Positions 1 to 15,001 of a stretch of DNA of 64,000 bases are shown here, piece by piece; the first letter of the stretch is position 1, and each line of letters begins with the position of its first letter. Under the pieces are notes generated by a model. The model was given only the letters and a program-made list of their open reading frames with translations, did no database searches and was not told the DNA's origin. The stretch comes from Bimuria novae-zelandiae CBS 107.79 (Eukaryota; Ascomycota; Dothideomycetes; Pleosporales; Didymosphaeriaceae): contig ML976740.1 in NCBI GenBank assembly GCA_010015655.1, positions 184,725-248,724 on the forward strand, read 5' to 3'. Both the position numbers and the translations under genes were made by a program.

Positions 1-3000
1 GTAGGTTCTTACGCTGTAGGTGGGCTTTTATTATAAGTTTTTTTAATATAAATCTAAAGGTTAAATAACTTAAATTAATTATCGTCGATGCAAACATAAT
101 GTTATTAATAAGCGAGTATACTATTACTAGTATTAAGTCTAGCTATAGCCTTTAAAAGTTATTAAAACTTATTTTTTACCCTTTTCCTACTTCTGCCTCC
201 TGGCGGCGATTGTTACTAAAAAGACTTAGTTTTCTAAATTAGTAGAGGCTATATTAAACTCTTTATTAAAGAATCTTTTAGTAGTAGGTGTAGTGGCGCG
301 AACTTGTGCTAGCTTTATTATAAGTAAAAGTTTACACTGCTTTACGCAATATCCTGTATCTTTATAATAGAAATAGGAACTATTCTTTTTACGGGTTTCT
401 ATTACCTCGCGCGACACCTACGTAGCTCGTTTCTAGGTATTACTAGACCTGTGTCCTGTGGCTCTATTTATTACTTAGTATCTTTTATCTTAGCTTCGTC
501 GGCTGGACATCCTTCCAGGGTTAGCTTAGGTGGGTTCCTAATCCATTTCGTCTAGCGCCCTATTTTTGGTAGAAAACTTTAGTAGTTATAATATATTTTA
601 GAAGAGGTTTTCTTTAACCTTATTAACCCTCTTCTAGACCCTTTGCAGGTCCTAATTATTATTTATATTTATTATAACTATTTAGTCTTATAAGTCCTTG
701 TAGAGGCTCTAAAGGTATAAGTTCTTTAAGATTTTTTAACTATACTCCTTAGCTTTTATAGTATAGTTATTAAAGTTAAGGTTAAAGTTATAAAGCTTCT
801 AGTTCCCTTATTATATTATAAGTAAGCGGTTACGCGCGATTTCTTCCGCTAGGTAGTTATAAAAGTTATAGTCTAGTAGCTCTTAGAGGTTAGCTTTAGT
901 GCACCTTAGGTAGTAGTTTAAGTATATAATTCCTACTGTTGCTGCACGTCCTGTTAATTAACTAATAATATATCTAAGTATATTTCTAAGGTAGTTCTTA
1001 TTCTCTAGGAGCTTATATTGCATTACTATTTTAAAGTAGCGGTAATCTTATTATTTACTATTAAAGTAGGCTAAGTTAAAGATTTTAGGGCGGTGGCTTC
1101 TTCCTTAGTTTAAGATAAGCTTTACTATTAATCTCTTTAGTAGCTCTATTTGTTAGTCTGCTTCTAATAGCTAATTTATACCTCTTATCTCTTAGGAGTA
1201 TTATTATATTATTAGGGGTTCTTAGCGCTCCCTTACTATTTCTTTAGTTAGTCCTTTTACTTCTTATAGTAGAGTCTAAAGGGTGTCCTAAAGGTTAACG
1301 AGTGCTTTAACCTTACTTAGGAATTATTATATTTTATTTTTGTTAACTCCTAATACCTAGAGTTTAGTTATAAATAAGGAGGCTATCCTTTTATTTCCCT
1401 AGCTATTACTTTTTTATAAGCTAATAGCTTACTGCGTATAATTATTCGCGCTAAGACGTAGACCTTTAGTAGAAGGTCTTATTCTTATTTCTATAACTTC
1501 TTTATTTAGTAAAGATAGTCTTGCTAGCGTTAAGTGTCTATTAAGACTCCTTCTTAATTACTCGCTAGGGAGGGTTCTATCTCCTTATAGGTCTAGGCGT
1601 CGCCTTTATAATATCTATTTACGTAAGTCTTTTAACTTCGTGTGCTGCTTCGTAGCTTTAGTCTATAATTATATTTAAAATCTACTTATCCCGCGACGGG
1701 TAGAAGTAATTAAATTTAATATAAGGGGCTAGGTACTTAAGGAGCTAAAGGTACTAAAAAAATACTTATAAATTTAATAAAGAGTTTAAAGTTAAGCTTT
1801 AGGCGTTAAACTTATATATCTAGGGTTCGCATAATCGAGGGTCAAGGATCCGAGGCAACAACTGGGCATAACCCATTACAATAAGAAGACTAGCTATGAC
1901 TCGCAAATATATAGGATAGATTTTATAAATACGATTTAACTGTTACGATTACGAACCCCACAGGAACAAAGCAACCAGACAATTACGCTAAGAGAGTTAT
2001 TATTAACGGAATAACCGCGTTAAAGGAACACACAAAAGCGCGGGACAGCTTAGGTTAGCAATTACGTAACATAGTCCCGCATAAGCAAGAAGTGCCATAT
2101 AAGGAATAAGACTATAATAAGTCCTAAGGACTACCTCTAGGAAGAAGGCCTTAGCAGGATAATAAAGATAATTCTAATAATAGTAAGGACTAGGATAAAT
2201 AGTATATAATTTAATAATTTCTTTATACCTTTCTTACTTTTTATAGTTAATTTTCTTAACACTATAAGTATATTTCTTATAACAGATTAGTAAATCTCCT
2301 AGTTAGTTATTCCATAGTTTGTTATAGAATTAGATTATTTATAATTAATCTTATTATTATTCTTAGCTTTTAACTACTAAATATCTGTAAGGCACTTTAC
2401 CCTTAACCTACTCTCCCCTAACCTAGAACAGACTTAGGTACGTACGGTCCTTGTAACACTAACCTAGTATAACGTTAGCAATTATATAAGATGATCTTAA
2501 TATATTATTAAGATAAGTTACTATAAAAGTATATAAAGTTAGTAGGGTAGCGGGCTTGCTTACCCAGCGCGCTCGCTTCTAGATACGTTAAAGAGTAATG
2601 GTAACAACTAATTTATATTTAACTAATTTAGTATTTAAGAGGGTTATGTAGTAAGGAAAGGTTGTATTATACTATCGAACAAAAATAGGTTAATAAAGAT
2701 AAATAATAAGTTTATAAATTTATATAAAATAAGAATTAAATATATATGGGACGAAGATTAATACGTTAGGGATACAAAAAAAAGTAGAATAACTTAATAC
2801 AGTTTATTTTAATTAAGGAGAAAGTAGGTTTTATATACTATAAAATATATATTTTACCTAATTTAAACTACAGATAACTGTATATAAACTACATATATAG
2901 TTATAGTATATATTACCAAGTCTGGTAACCTCTATGCATATATATAGTGTACGGACTATACGTACGGCCGTATTTACAACTATAATATGGTATACTAGAA

Positions 3001-3207
3001 ACGCTAACCATAAGTAATACTCCACGCAATTCACTCTGTACTATTTACATGCCTAGTCATGTAGGTACAAGTCCAGGTAAAGCAGTTCCGTTTAGCATAG
3101 TCTTAGTCCTGTGTGTTACCCTAGGATAAGTAATATAGTGACTGACTTACACCTACTTTGTACCTGGTCATCTAGCGCCATTCCTTACACTACAAATGTC
3201 CGAACAC
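1..3207. mobile_element. AT-rich RIP-decayed retroelement block
   Basis: This stretch is extremely rich in TA, TAG and TAA, has no usable reading frame longer than about 60 codons, and ends abruptly where the GC-balanced MFS gene begins. The only recognisable coding trace is a Gag-type zinc knuckle on the minus strand near 226-417. No pair of terminal repeats could be found, so the element is either truncated by the window edge or too decayed to delimit. The composition matches the RIP-mutated transposons further right. Apart from the gag trace I see nothing identifiable. Confidence 0.6.
226..417 (-). pseudogene. RIP-destroyed Gag zinc-knuckle relic
   Basis: A 63-codon minus-strand frame contains YFYYKDTGYCVKQC. 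The spacing is exactly that of a retroviral-type CX2CX4HX4C zinc knuckle, but the first two Cys and the His are all Tyr. TGT/TGC to TAT/TAC and CAC to TAC are the single transitions RIP produces. The last Cys is kept. The family is a Gag protein of an LTR retrotransposon. The rest of gag, towards higher coordinates, is too degraded to read. Whether it is Gypsy or Copia cannot be told from this fragment. Confidence 0.55.
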
Positions 3208-5016
3208 TCAATGCGCAAACCTAAAATCCAATCTCTTCGCACCCTCATCCTTCGTCTCCCTCACATAAGCCACCTTCTCCTCACCTGTTAACTTCGCCCA
3301 AGCCTCTTCCCGCCTCTTATTTCTCGCCACATAATAATACTTGACCAGCACAAACGACACCATGTTGAAGCAGCAGATACCCAGCAAGATTCTGTTGCCG
3401 CGGATGTAATAAGGACGGTCGTCTTCGCGGTAAATGTTGACGCCGATGATGTTGCCTGTTTGGACGAACCTGCAACACATAGTCAGTCAATTTTGATGGA
3501 TATTATATAAGCAAACAGCTTAAGGAGGAATATGAAGCCGTACATGTTATACAAAGCCGCAGAAACAGCTCGCGTTCGGACGGAATTTGAGTTCCGACTG
3601 TTCCATGCTACTAGGATAGCATGACAGTATGGATACGACAGTAATCCGGTCAAAAGGGCGTAGCGAACCCACTCTGACGCCGAGCCTCCCAATGCCACGA
3701 TGGCAGCGAGCCAAGGGAATATCCAGATGTTGGAGGTCGAAGAAACCAACGCGCGCTCGTTAAACCATTCGGATACTTTCGAGATGATGAGCAGATTGAC
3801 GCCAAACAGAAATTGAGACGGAATGGTGAGGAGATTCGCGTTGAAAGTGCTCCAGCCCATTTGTCGCAAGATGAAGGAAAGATAATTCTGCGGCGGGCTT
3901 GGCGGGATGTAAACCGTCAGCCCAAGGAGGTAGAGCGGCCAGAGGTCATAGTCTTTGACGCATTTCCAGAGTCTGTCGAGAGTGACGGCTTGGCGATTGT
4001 TCATATCGCCCTTGGAAGGGTCGTCACGCAATAAGCGATTAATCAGGATGGCTTCTTCTCGGTTTGTGAACCAGCCATTTTTGCCACGTAGCCAACCTTT
4101 GGTTTGGCTAATGGATGCAGGCATCAGACCCCAAGAGGCGAATCCAACGACGACGGTAATACTTCCCTCGATCAAGAACAACCATTGCCATCCGCTCCAG
4201 CCTCGGAGACCTCGCATTTGGAGAATGCCCGCAGCTAGAAGAGAGCCGAGGATGTTGCAGGTACTGAGCACAGTCCAGAACCATGATAGCCGGATTGGGA
4301 GTTCTTTGCTCTTGTACCAGTATGTGATGTAAAGGACCGTATCGGGGATGAAACCGCCCATGAGTAGACCCAGGATGCACCTGCAAGCGTAGTATCCTGC
4401 TTTATTCTTCAACGCAGCCTGAGCAGCGGATGTGATAGACCAGCCGGAGATGATGAATGGGATCCAAATGTCGGGCCCCAGCTTCTTCGAGATGAGACCG
4501 GATGGAAGCTCGGCAGCCAGGAAGGAGACAAGAAAGATCGTCTGTCCCGTGTTGAAGTCATTGGTGTTCATGCCAAGTTCGGTAAGCATATTGTCCGATA
4601 TAGCTACAGCCTTGTCAGTCATGCTTTTTGTGTTCCGGCGGATGAAGTATACCTCTGTTGATGTTCCTTCTGTTCAGGTCAAGGGCAAGGAACATGACCC
4701 AGCACCAAGACATGATGCGAAAGTCGACTCTTCGCCTCAATTTCTTCTCCTCGTCCGCACTCCATGTCAGGGTAGGATCGAATCGATGGCGGCCCTCATA
4801 CTGCGCCTTCTCGTAGACGCCTCGCCAATAGTCTGCGACTTTTGGATTGGAGAAGATGTGGTTGCTGTCGCTGCCATAGTCTCCTTGGACAAGCTCTTCC
4901 GACCGTAGAGAGGGGGTCGTATGGTCTAAAGATTCCGTGCCAACCTTCACATCTTTTGCCTGAAGTCCAGCAGTGGGCGCAACTTGTTCAGAGAGCCTTT
5001 CTGATTGTAATGTCAT
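3208..5016 (-). CDS. MFS transporter, Dal5/allantoate permease-like (ACS family)
   Basis: Three exons on the minus strand: 5016-4653, 4603-3544 and 3469-3208, joined by introns of 49 bp (4604-4652) and 74 bp (3470-3543) with GT and AG ends. The spliced frame is 561 aa. The N-terminal ~95 residues are hydrophilic and cytosolic. Membrane segments begin at VMFLALDLNRRNINRA, where the DLNRRNINRA-type signature of fungal anion:cation symporters (Dal5, Tna1, vitamin and allantoate permeases) spans the first splice junction. Further typical signs are LPSGLISKKLGPD, the GWQWLFLIEG loop, and the NIIG..IYREDDRPYY motif in exon 3 before the last helix. The protein should sit in the plasma membrane and import a small organic anion. 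The substrate cannot be read from sequence. The length is normal for the family. The tail ends only just beside the AT-rich block on its left. Confidence 0.9.
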
Positions 5017-6150
5017 TGCCGTAGGAATGATTTAACGAGATATTGCAATCGATGTACCGTGTCCCAAGTGAGGACCAGACATCGTTTATAAGGAATCCCA
5101 CTTCTCCGGCACAGGCAGTCGGCAAGCACGTGGAAAAGCTTCATCTTGCGCAATAGACTCAGACGATCCAGCGTGCATTAGCGACGGTGTCTAGGGTGGA
5201 CACAAAAAACATTGCGTGAGCTGCTATAGGAGCGAGTGGTCCTTATCGCCCAGTGGCGACTTGGCAGGCATGGCAGCCCCCTCCCGTGCGCCAAGAACAT
5301 CCCTTTCTCTGTCGTTGAGGAGATTGTCCTGTTGTGAATCTCACGTGGAGGGCGATGTCGTGATACTTGGCAAGAATCCCACCATCTCCGCGCCGCCACT
5401 TCGGCCATGCTCTTTCTACCCCGTACTTTTCGTTCCGTTTCGGCTGTGTGCTTCGGCCGTGAATACAACCTCGCAAGCATATCGCGAAAAAAAACCTGCG
5501 CCAATACTTGAGTCGCATCTTTACGGGAACATGGGCGACCTATGGCTGCACGATGGCTCGGTGCGATACATCGGAGGGACTCCTCCGCTGGGCAGAACTA
5601 CCAGCGTCAAGAATTGATAGCTAGTTTTGAGGGCACACAAGGGAGGAGAGCAACATGAACGGTCATAGCAGCGCATGCGGGAAGAGAGCGACATTGCACG
5701 TGGTTTTTGAATCGGGGTCGCACAAAAACCTTCCTACGACCCTTCAAATCGCTCTCCTCCCGCCGCCGCGCCATGCCCACTCCATCAGCAACTTTGATGA
5801 TGAACCTCACCACCAAATCCCCTTCACATCATCACGCACAAAAACCCCACATCAACGCGAACAATCATACATTCACTACCACTCACCCAGCTCGCTCATG
5901 AAAAATCCCTATATCCTATGCATGCTCCTCAAAACACCCCTCAAAACGCCTAGGCGCCTCATGAACCCTCTCCCTTTCACGATGAGAAAAATATAGAAAA
6001 CCAAAAAACTCTTGACATCCCACAATATGGGCATTTATTTCATAAACCTACAAAATTCACCATCTTTGAAAATGCCAGACCAACCTCATCACATCCCCAC
6101 AACAAGTCAGAGGTTCACTAATGCCGGTAACGCTGAAGGTGCGCCCAATG
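5017..6150. other. Intergenic region, MFS promoter side
   Basis: This lies between the MFS start codon at 5016 and the JmjC stop at 6151, both genes being on the minus strand. It must hold the MFS promoter and the JmjC 3' UTR. Base composition is ordinary. A C/A-rich stretch runs through 5800-6060. The short open frames here have no protein-like composition. I see no RNA gene and no repeat. Confidence 0.5.
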
Positions 6151-10651
<4,501 letters not shown>

Positions 10652-12708
10652 TGCGGGCGGCGGGTGCTGCTAGGTGCAGCGTGGGTGGACTCGGTGCGGG
10701 TGGGCGAGGCTGGCAGCTGTTGTGCACGTTCGCGAGGGCGACATTCGTCGGTCGCCACACAGCGCACAGGTGAAATTATCGCGACCACGAGCTCACTGTG
10801 GGCGTCGCATGGATTTCGTCGTATCTCAGGTCGTCGTATCGGGGGACTCAAACGGCAGACGGGCGGATGGGAGGCGTCCTGGGTTGAAAGTGCAGGTTGA
10901 GGAGGTGCGAGGCCCGCCAAGGCCAGTTGTGACTATTTTCGTACTAGCGCTGTGAGGGTCGACTGTTAATCACCCCATAGTTCGCGCCGCAGTCGAACGC
11001 TCGGCTCCACGGTAAGGTTGTCTATGGAATGCGCAAGTTCAAGTGTATGCGCTCTTCGTTTTCTGGCATCTACAGAGGTTGATTGCGCTTGTTGGCTGCT
11101 TTCGTCCGACTTGCACGCAAGCTTTGCGGCTCGTTCGTCTTGATCACGCACGTCATACCTCCAGGCTCGCCCTATGGCAATCCTGCGTTGGTGCCGCTCT
11201 AGATCCCGATCTGATAAGATCGGGAAACCGCACCATCAGGTCCTGAAACATTACAGAACTTACAGGACCAGGATGTGTGTAGAGTTCAGCAGTCTTAACT
11301 ATACATTCCCTTATCGTTATACCATAGTACCCATTCCTTGTCTAAATACAGTATGAGAAAAACGAGAAGACGCCGCATATAGTCACGACTGTTCGAGCAT
11401 GGATGATACTCCCCTGTCTGCACAGTTTTTGACTGTGTCATGTAAGTCTCTTTCGATTGTGGCGTATCGCGGGACTATCACTGGGAAGCCCCTCAGCCAT
11501 AACCCTCACAACAGTACCGAGACTACTACCTGATCTATCTTACAGAGACGCGGGTCTTGCTCGGTCTGTTTAATTAGCTCCGCTTGCAAAGGGAGGTCCA
11601 CGCCATCTGATCAGCTGTTTCCAAAAGTAATACCGTCGTTGCAACGATATCCACGTCGCTCTCCGCAGAGAACAATTGTCTAAAAGATCCCACCGAAAAC
11701 AAAATCCATATACGCAATTATGCTTGTTCTCTGCCCGTGCACAGCAAGTTCACCAAGGCGAAGCTGTGTTGGCCGAGACATGCTCATCCAGTGATTGCGG
11801 AGGTCCACACATCACGACATCCCAGGCACACGCCAGAAGCACCCCGACTACCTCAGCGAACCGTATGAAACGCGATAGCACCTTTGCGTAGCCTTTCTGC
11901 ACTCTTTCCACTCATAGGTAAATCTGTCCGAACGCGAAGAAGTTCACAGTCGCGCACTGTTTCCCCTCTCTCAAGTAAAGCCGACACAGACGACGCACCA
12001 TGACAGGATGAACCTTTACAAGAACACCCAGTCCACATAGAACGATCCATCGTGGAGCCTGAAGTATGAATCAGCCACAACGTGTTGGACGCCGACGGAT
12101 CTGCACCCACATGCACCACCCGCCCGGCGTCGTGCCGCAGACCCTCCGTCGCCACGGCCACGTTGGCTCCCGCCTCCACACTCGCCTATCTCCGCCCAAC
12201 GCACATCATCATCACCCCTGGCCTCGCAAATCTCCGCGTCATTCTCTGCCGCCGATTGGACACCACGGAACAGAACATACGGTGTATGTGTATAGACACA
12301 AGCCATCTGATTTCTCGCTTGCACCCATGCCACTATATTACAGAATGGCCTAAAACCAAGCCCAAGGCTCCGATGCTATGCAGATGGAAGACGACTAGGT
12401 TGTAAGCTGTACAAACAAGCATGCACAATCCCACTTTTTGTGTGTAATGCCGCTTTTCCCAGACCAGACCGTTCCATGTATTTCCGCGCACAGATGCTCC
12501 AAACATGCCAGTACACCAATGTGATAAACAGCGGAAGTCGCGACCCAAGATTTGCGGACCCAATTTCCAAACCCCAATCCCAATAGTGCAAGAGTGTGCT
12601 GCGAATAGAAGGGAAGGCGCTGTTTCGCTATAGTCATAGGACAGAACGGTTGGTACTAGCGGCCACGCAACACCGCGGACACCAGTTCTGCCCAAATACT
12701 GTAGATGT
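10652..12708. other. Intergenic region upstream of the JmjC gene
   Basis: A 2-kb non-coding interval contains the JmjC promoter and 5' UTR (minus strand) and the 3' region of the RGG protein gene. Several open frames exist, but all overlap one another and have Arg/Ser/His-rich, shadow-like composition. Two small hairpins lie at 11204-11269 and are listed separately. I saw no tRNA or other RNA gene. Confidence 0.5.
11204..11269. repeat. Two adjacent small inverted repeats
   Basis: The first is a perfect 9-bp stem with a 4-base loop (TCCCGATCT, GATA, AGATCGGGA; 11204-11225). The second is a 7-bp stem (GGTCCTG at 11239-11245 and CAGGACC at 11263-11269) with a 17-base loop. They are about 600 bp upstream of the JmjC start. 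Their role is unknown: they could be protein-binding dyads or chance. Confidence 0.4.
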
Positions 12709-14390
12709 TTACTGCTGCACTGAATCGCCGCGGCCGCCGCGGAAGCCTCCTCGAGGCGCACCGCGAAAGCCGTCTCCGCGACCACGACCGCGACCACGTC
12801 CACGGAAGTCGCCGCGCGGGCCGCCCCTTCCCCTGCCACCAAAACCGCCTCCGCCTCGTCCACGTCCTCCACGGCCGTGATGCACAACCTCGTGGAACCC
12901 GTCGCTCGTGTTGGCAGCCGCCGGAGCTGCAGATGCAGCGTCGGGGGTGTCGTCGGCCCAGCTCTGGGTGAGGTTGACCGCAGCAGGCGCAGCAGGTGTC
13001 TCCGTCTCGGCTGGGTCGCGAGGAACGATCTCGAAGGACTCTGCGAGCGGGTCGTCTGATCCCGAGGTCGGCTTGTCCCAGTCTCCCCCAGCGTCGTTCG
13101 CCGCACCGGCACCTATGCTTGAGGCCGCAGGAGCGCTCGGTGTGTCGACCTCTGCTCCTCTGTTGACTGCCCCCGTTGCCGTATCGATCTCAGTGAGTCC
13201 TGCATTCGCTACCGTGGGGTCGGTTGAGATTGCGGTTGCGGAGTCGGACTCAGGGGCCGTGGGCTGGGACTGTGCGACATCGTCTGCCCATGCCTCCTCA
13301 GCCGCGAAAGGTGCCTCGTCAAGCGCAGCCTGCTTGACTTGAGCGTCTAGAAGGAGTCAGCATCGTATTTCGCTCGCAGCACAGCAATTGGCTCGCATGG
13401 GCCGGTCGTACTCCAAATTCTATGTACCGAATGTATAGCGGGGTAGGGAGAACTTACAAGTGACACTGAGAATTTCGCCGTCTGTCGAAGGGACCTTCTC
13501 CTCCGATCCCTCAATCAGCTTCTCAGCGGCAGCCACGGCAGTAGGATCGCCGCCATAGACCTGGAGAAGTGCGCCCTCGAAGGCCTTGGTGAGGTCGTTG
13601 TCCACTTCTTCCATCTGACGTCGAGCGGCCGCAGCGCGGAGGAACCGCGACAACGTTAGGAATTGCTCGCGGAAAGTCTTCTTCACTTCCAGAGCAGCCT
13701 CCTGCTTGAGCGTCTCCCGCAGCTTCTCAAGCTCTTCGGTGTGGCCCTTCTGCATGATCTCCTTCTCCTGCGCTGCCTTGTTCTGGAGCTCCTGCTCGAA
13801 CTTCTTGTACTGCGCAAGCTGCTCTTCCAACTGCGCGAGCTGGCTCTCGAGAGCGGGCTTCTTCTGATACTGCGCCTTCTGGTCGGCGTTGATCTTGCGG
13901 TTGGACACGAGTTCGTCAAGCGGAACGTCGGGATTGGCGGCGACAATCTCTGAGACTTTGCTCATAGCATTCTATTTTACATATTAGCTGTATTCGTGAC
14001 AAGACTGAAATGAATGTGCAAACTCACCAGCTTCTTGTTGACATTGCGCACGCTCCTGTGGGCTCGGATTAGTTTTGCCCAATTGTTCATATACACAGCA
14101 CCGTGTCAGAAGTGCGAGTACAATTCCCCATTGCACCGCCTAGATTACGGTATAGCAATGTACTCGCACTTCTGAACTGGTGCTGTGTTTGCCTGCGCAC
14201 AGGACACTCACTTCTGGAGCTCCCTAATGTAAGCGTTGTCTTCACCAGCGCCAGTCTTGCCTGCCGCATCGGAACCGTTGCCAAATTCGGAAGTCGTCTT
14301 CTCGTTGCTGGAAAGAGCGGGTATGGCAGCTGCAGCCTTCTGCTTAGCCTTCTTGAGTGCGCTCTTGGATTTCGCAGCTGCGTCGGCCAT
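12709..14390 (-). CDS. Coiled-coil RGG-box protein (YAG7-like), putative RNA-binding
   Basis: Four exons (14390-14212, 14055-14028, 13971-13458, 13346-12709) with introns of 156, 56 and 111 bp give 452 aa. Exon 2 is only 28 bp and encodes the core of IRELQKSVRNVNKKLNAM, a short helical motif. The N-terminus is Ala/Lys-rich. The middle (roughly aa 95-170) is a charged, Gln/Glu/Lys-rich coiled coil. The C-terminal third is acidic and Ala/Pro-rich with repeated WADD motifs (AWADDVAQ, SWADDTPD). It ends in a clear RGG/RGGF box (GRGGRGRGGGGFGGRGRG and more), the hallmark of RNA- or ribosome-associated proteins. It resembles the fungal YAG7-like family as I remember it. That name is less certain than the architecture. 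No catalytic domain is visible. The fold-back repeat in intron 1 is described separately. Confidence 0.82.
14093..14188. repeat. Fold-back inverted repeat inside an intron
   Basis: Arms 14093-14122 and 14159-14188 are 30 bases each with three mismatches, all clustered in a 4-base bulge, around a 36-base loop. It sits within the 156-bp intron 1 (14056-14211) of the RGG-protein gene and fills most of it. The transcript on either strand would form a long hairpin. It could be a small MITE-like insertion (no clear target duplication was seen), a splicing element or a small-RNA precursor. Confidence 0.75.
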
Positions 14391-15001
14391 TGGGACAGAG
14401 GGTGAGAAATGTATGTGTATAATAGAAAAGGGTGGAATACGCGTGATGCACGTCAATAAGACTCGAAGAGTGGGTTTGGAGAGCAAGCCGGGTCGGTTGT
14501 TTAGATTTCGGTCGCAGTGCAGCTTCCCGCAACGACCACATGGGGACGCCAAGCCGCTAACAGTGGAAGCTGCTAGATTCCATGGATTGGAGATGTATAC
14601 TACACAGATTCAAAATGGCCATGGCTTCTGATGTTTTTATCGCCAGAAGTAACATCAGCTTCGCATGTTGTCAGAATACTCGATGAAGGATTATTGACGA
14701 ATCCCAAAAGTAAACAAACGATAACGGAATAGAGCACGCGACACTAGCACTATACAATACGAACCTACACAAATGATCCAGATCTTTTACTATGTTCTGA
14801 ATATCATATTCATGATCGAGTATCATATCCCTGATTAAAACTCGTCGCTTCAAGGAGTTTGGCGAGGCTGAATTGCAGTTGCCCAAAATGGCTGACCCCG
14901 CCTCAGAGTAAGACCCGAGCGGTTGCCTGCTTTCAGGCTGCAACAACTTCTTTCGAAGAGGCACTTCCCGAAATTTTTTTACAACTTTACTCATAGACAC
15001 T
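14391..15001. promoter_or_regulatory. Divergent promoter interval
   Basis: A 611-bp gap lies between the minus-strand RGG-protein start (14390) and the plus-strand HET start (15002). The two genes therefore share a head-to-head regulatory region. No individual site is called. Confidence 0.5.

Noticed and set aside
1..3207. Possible centromere or rDNA explanation for the AT-rich block
   Set aside because: A gag zinc-knuckle trace and the RIP-type composition explain it. There are no tandem repeats or rRNA-like stretches.
12333..13112. 259-codon minus-strand frame over the RGG exon
   Set aside because: It is a shifted frame of the real RGG-protein exon, whose frame joins cleanly to the upstream exons.
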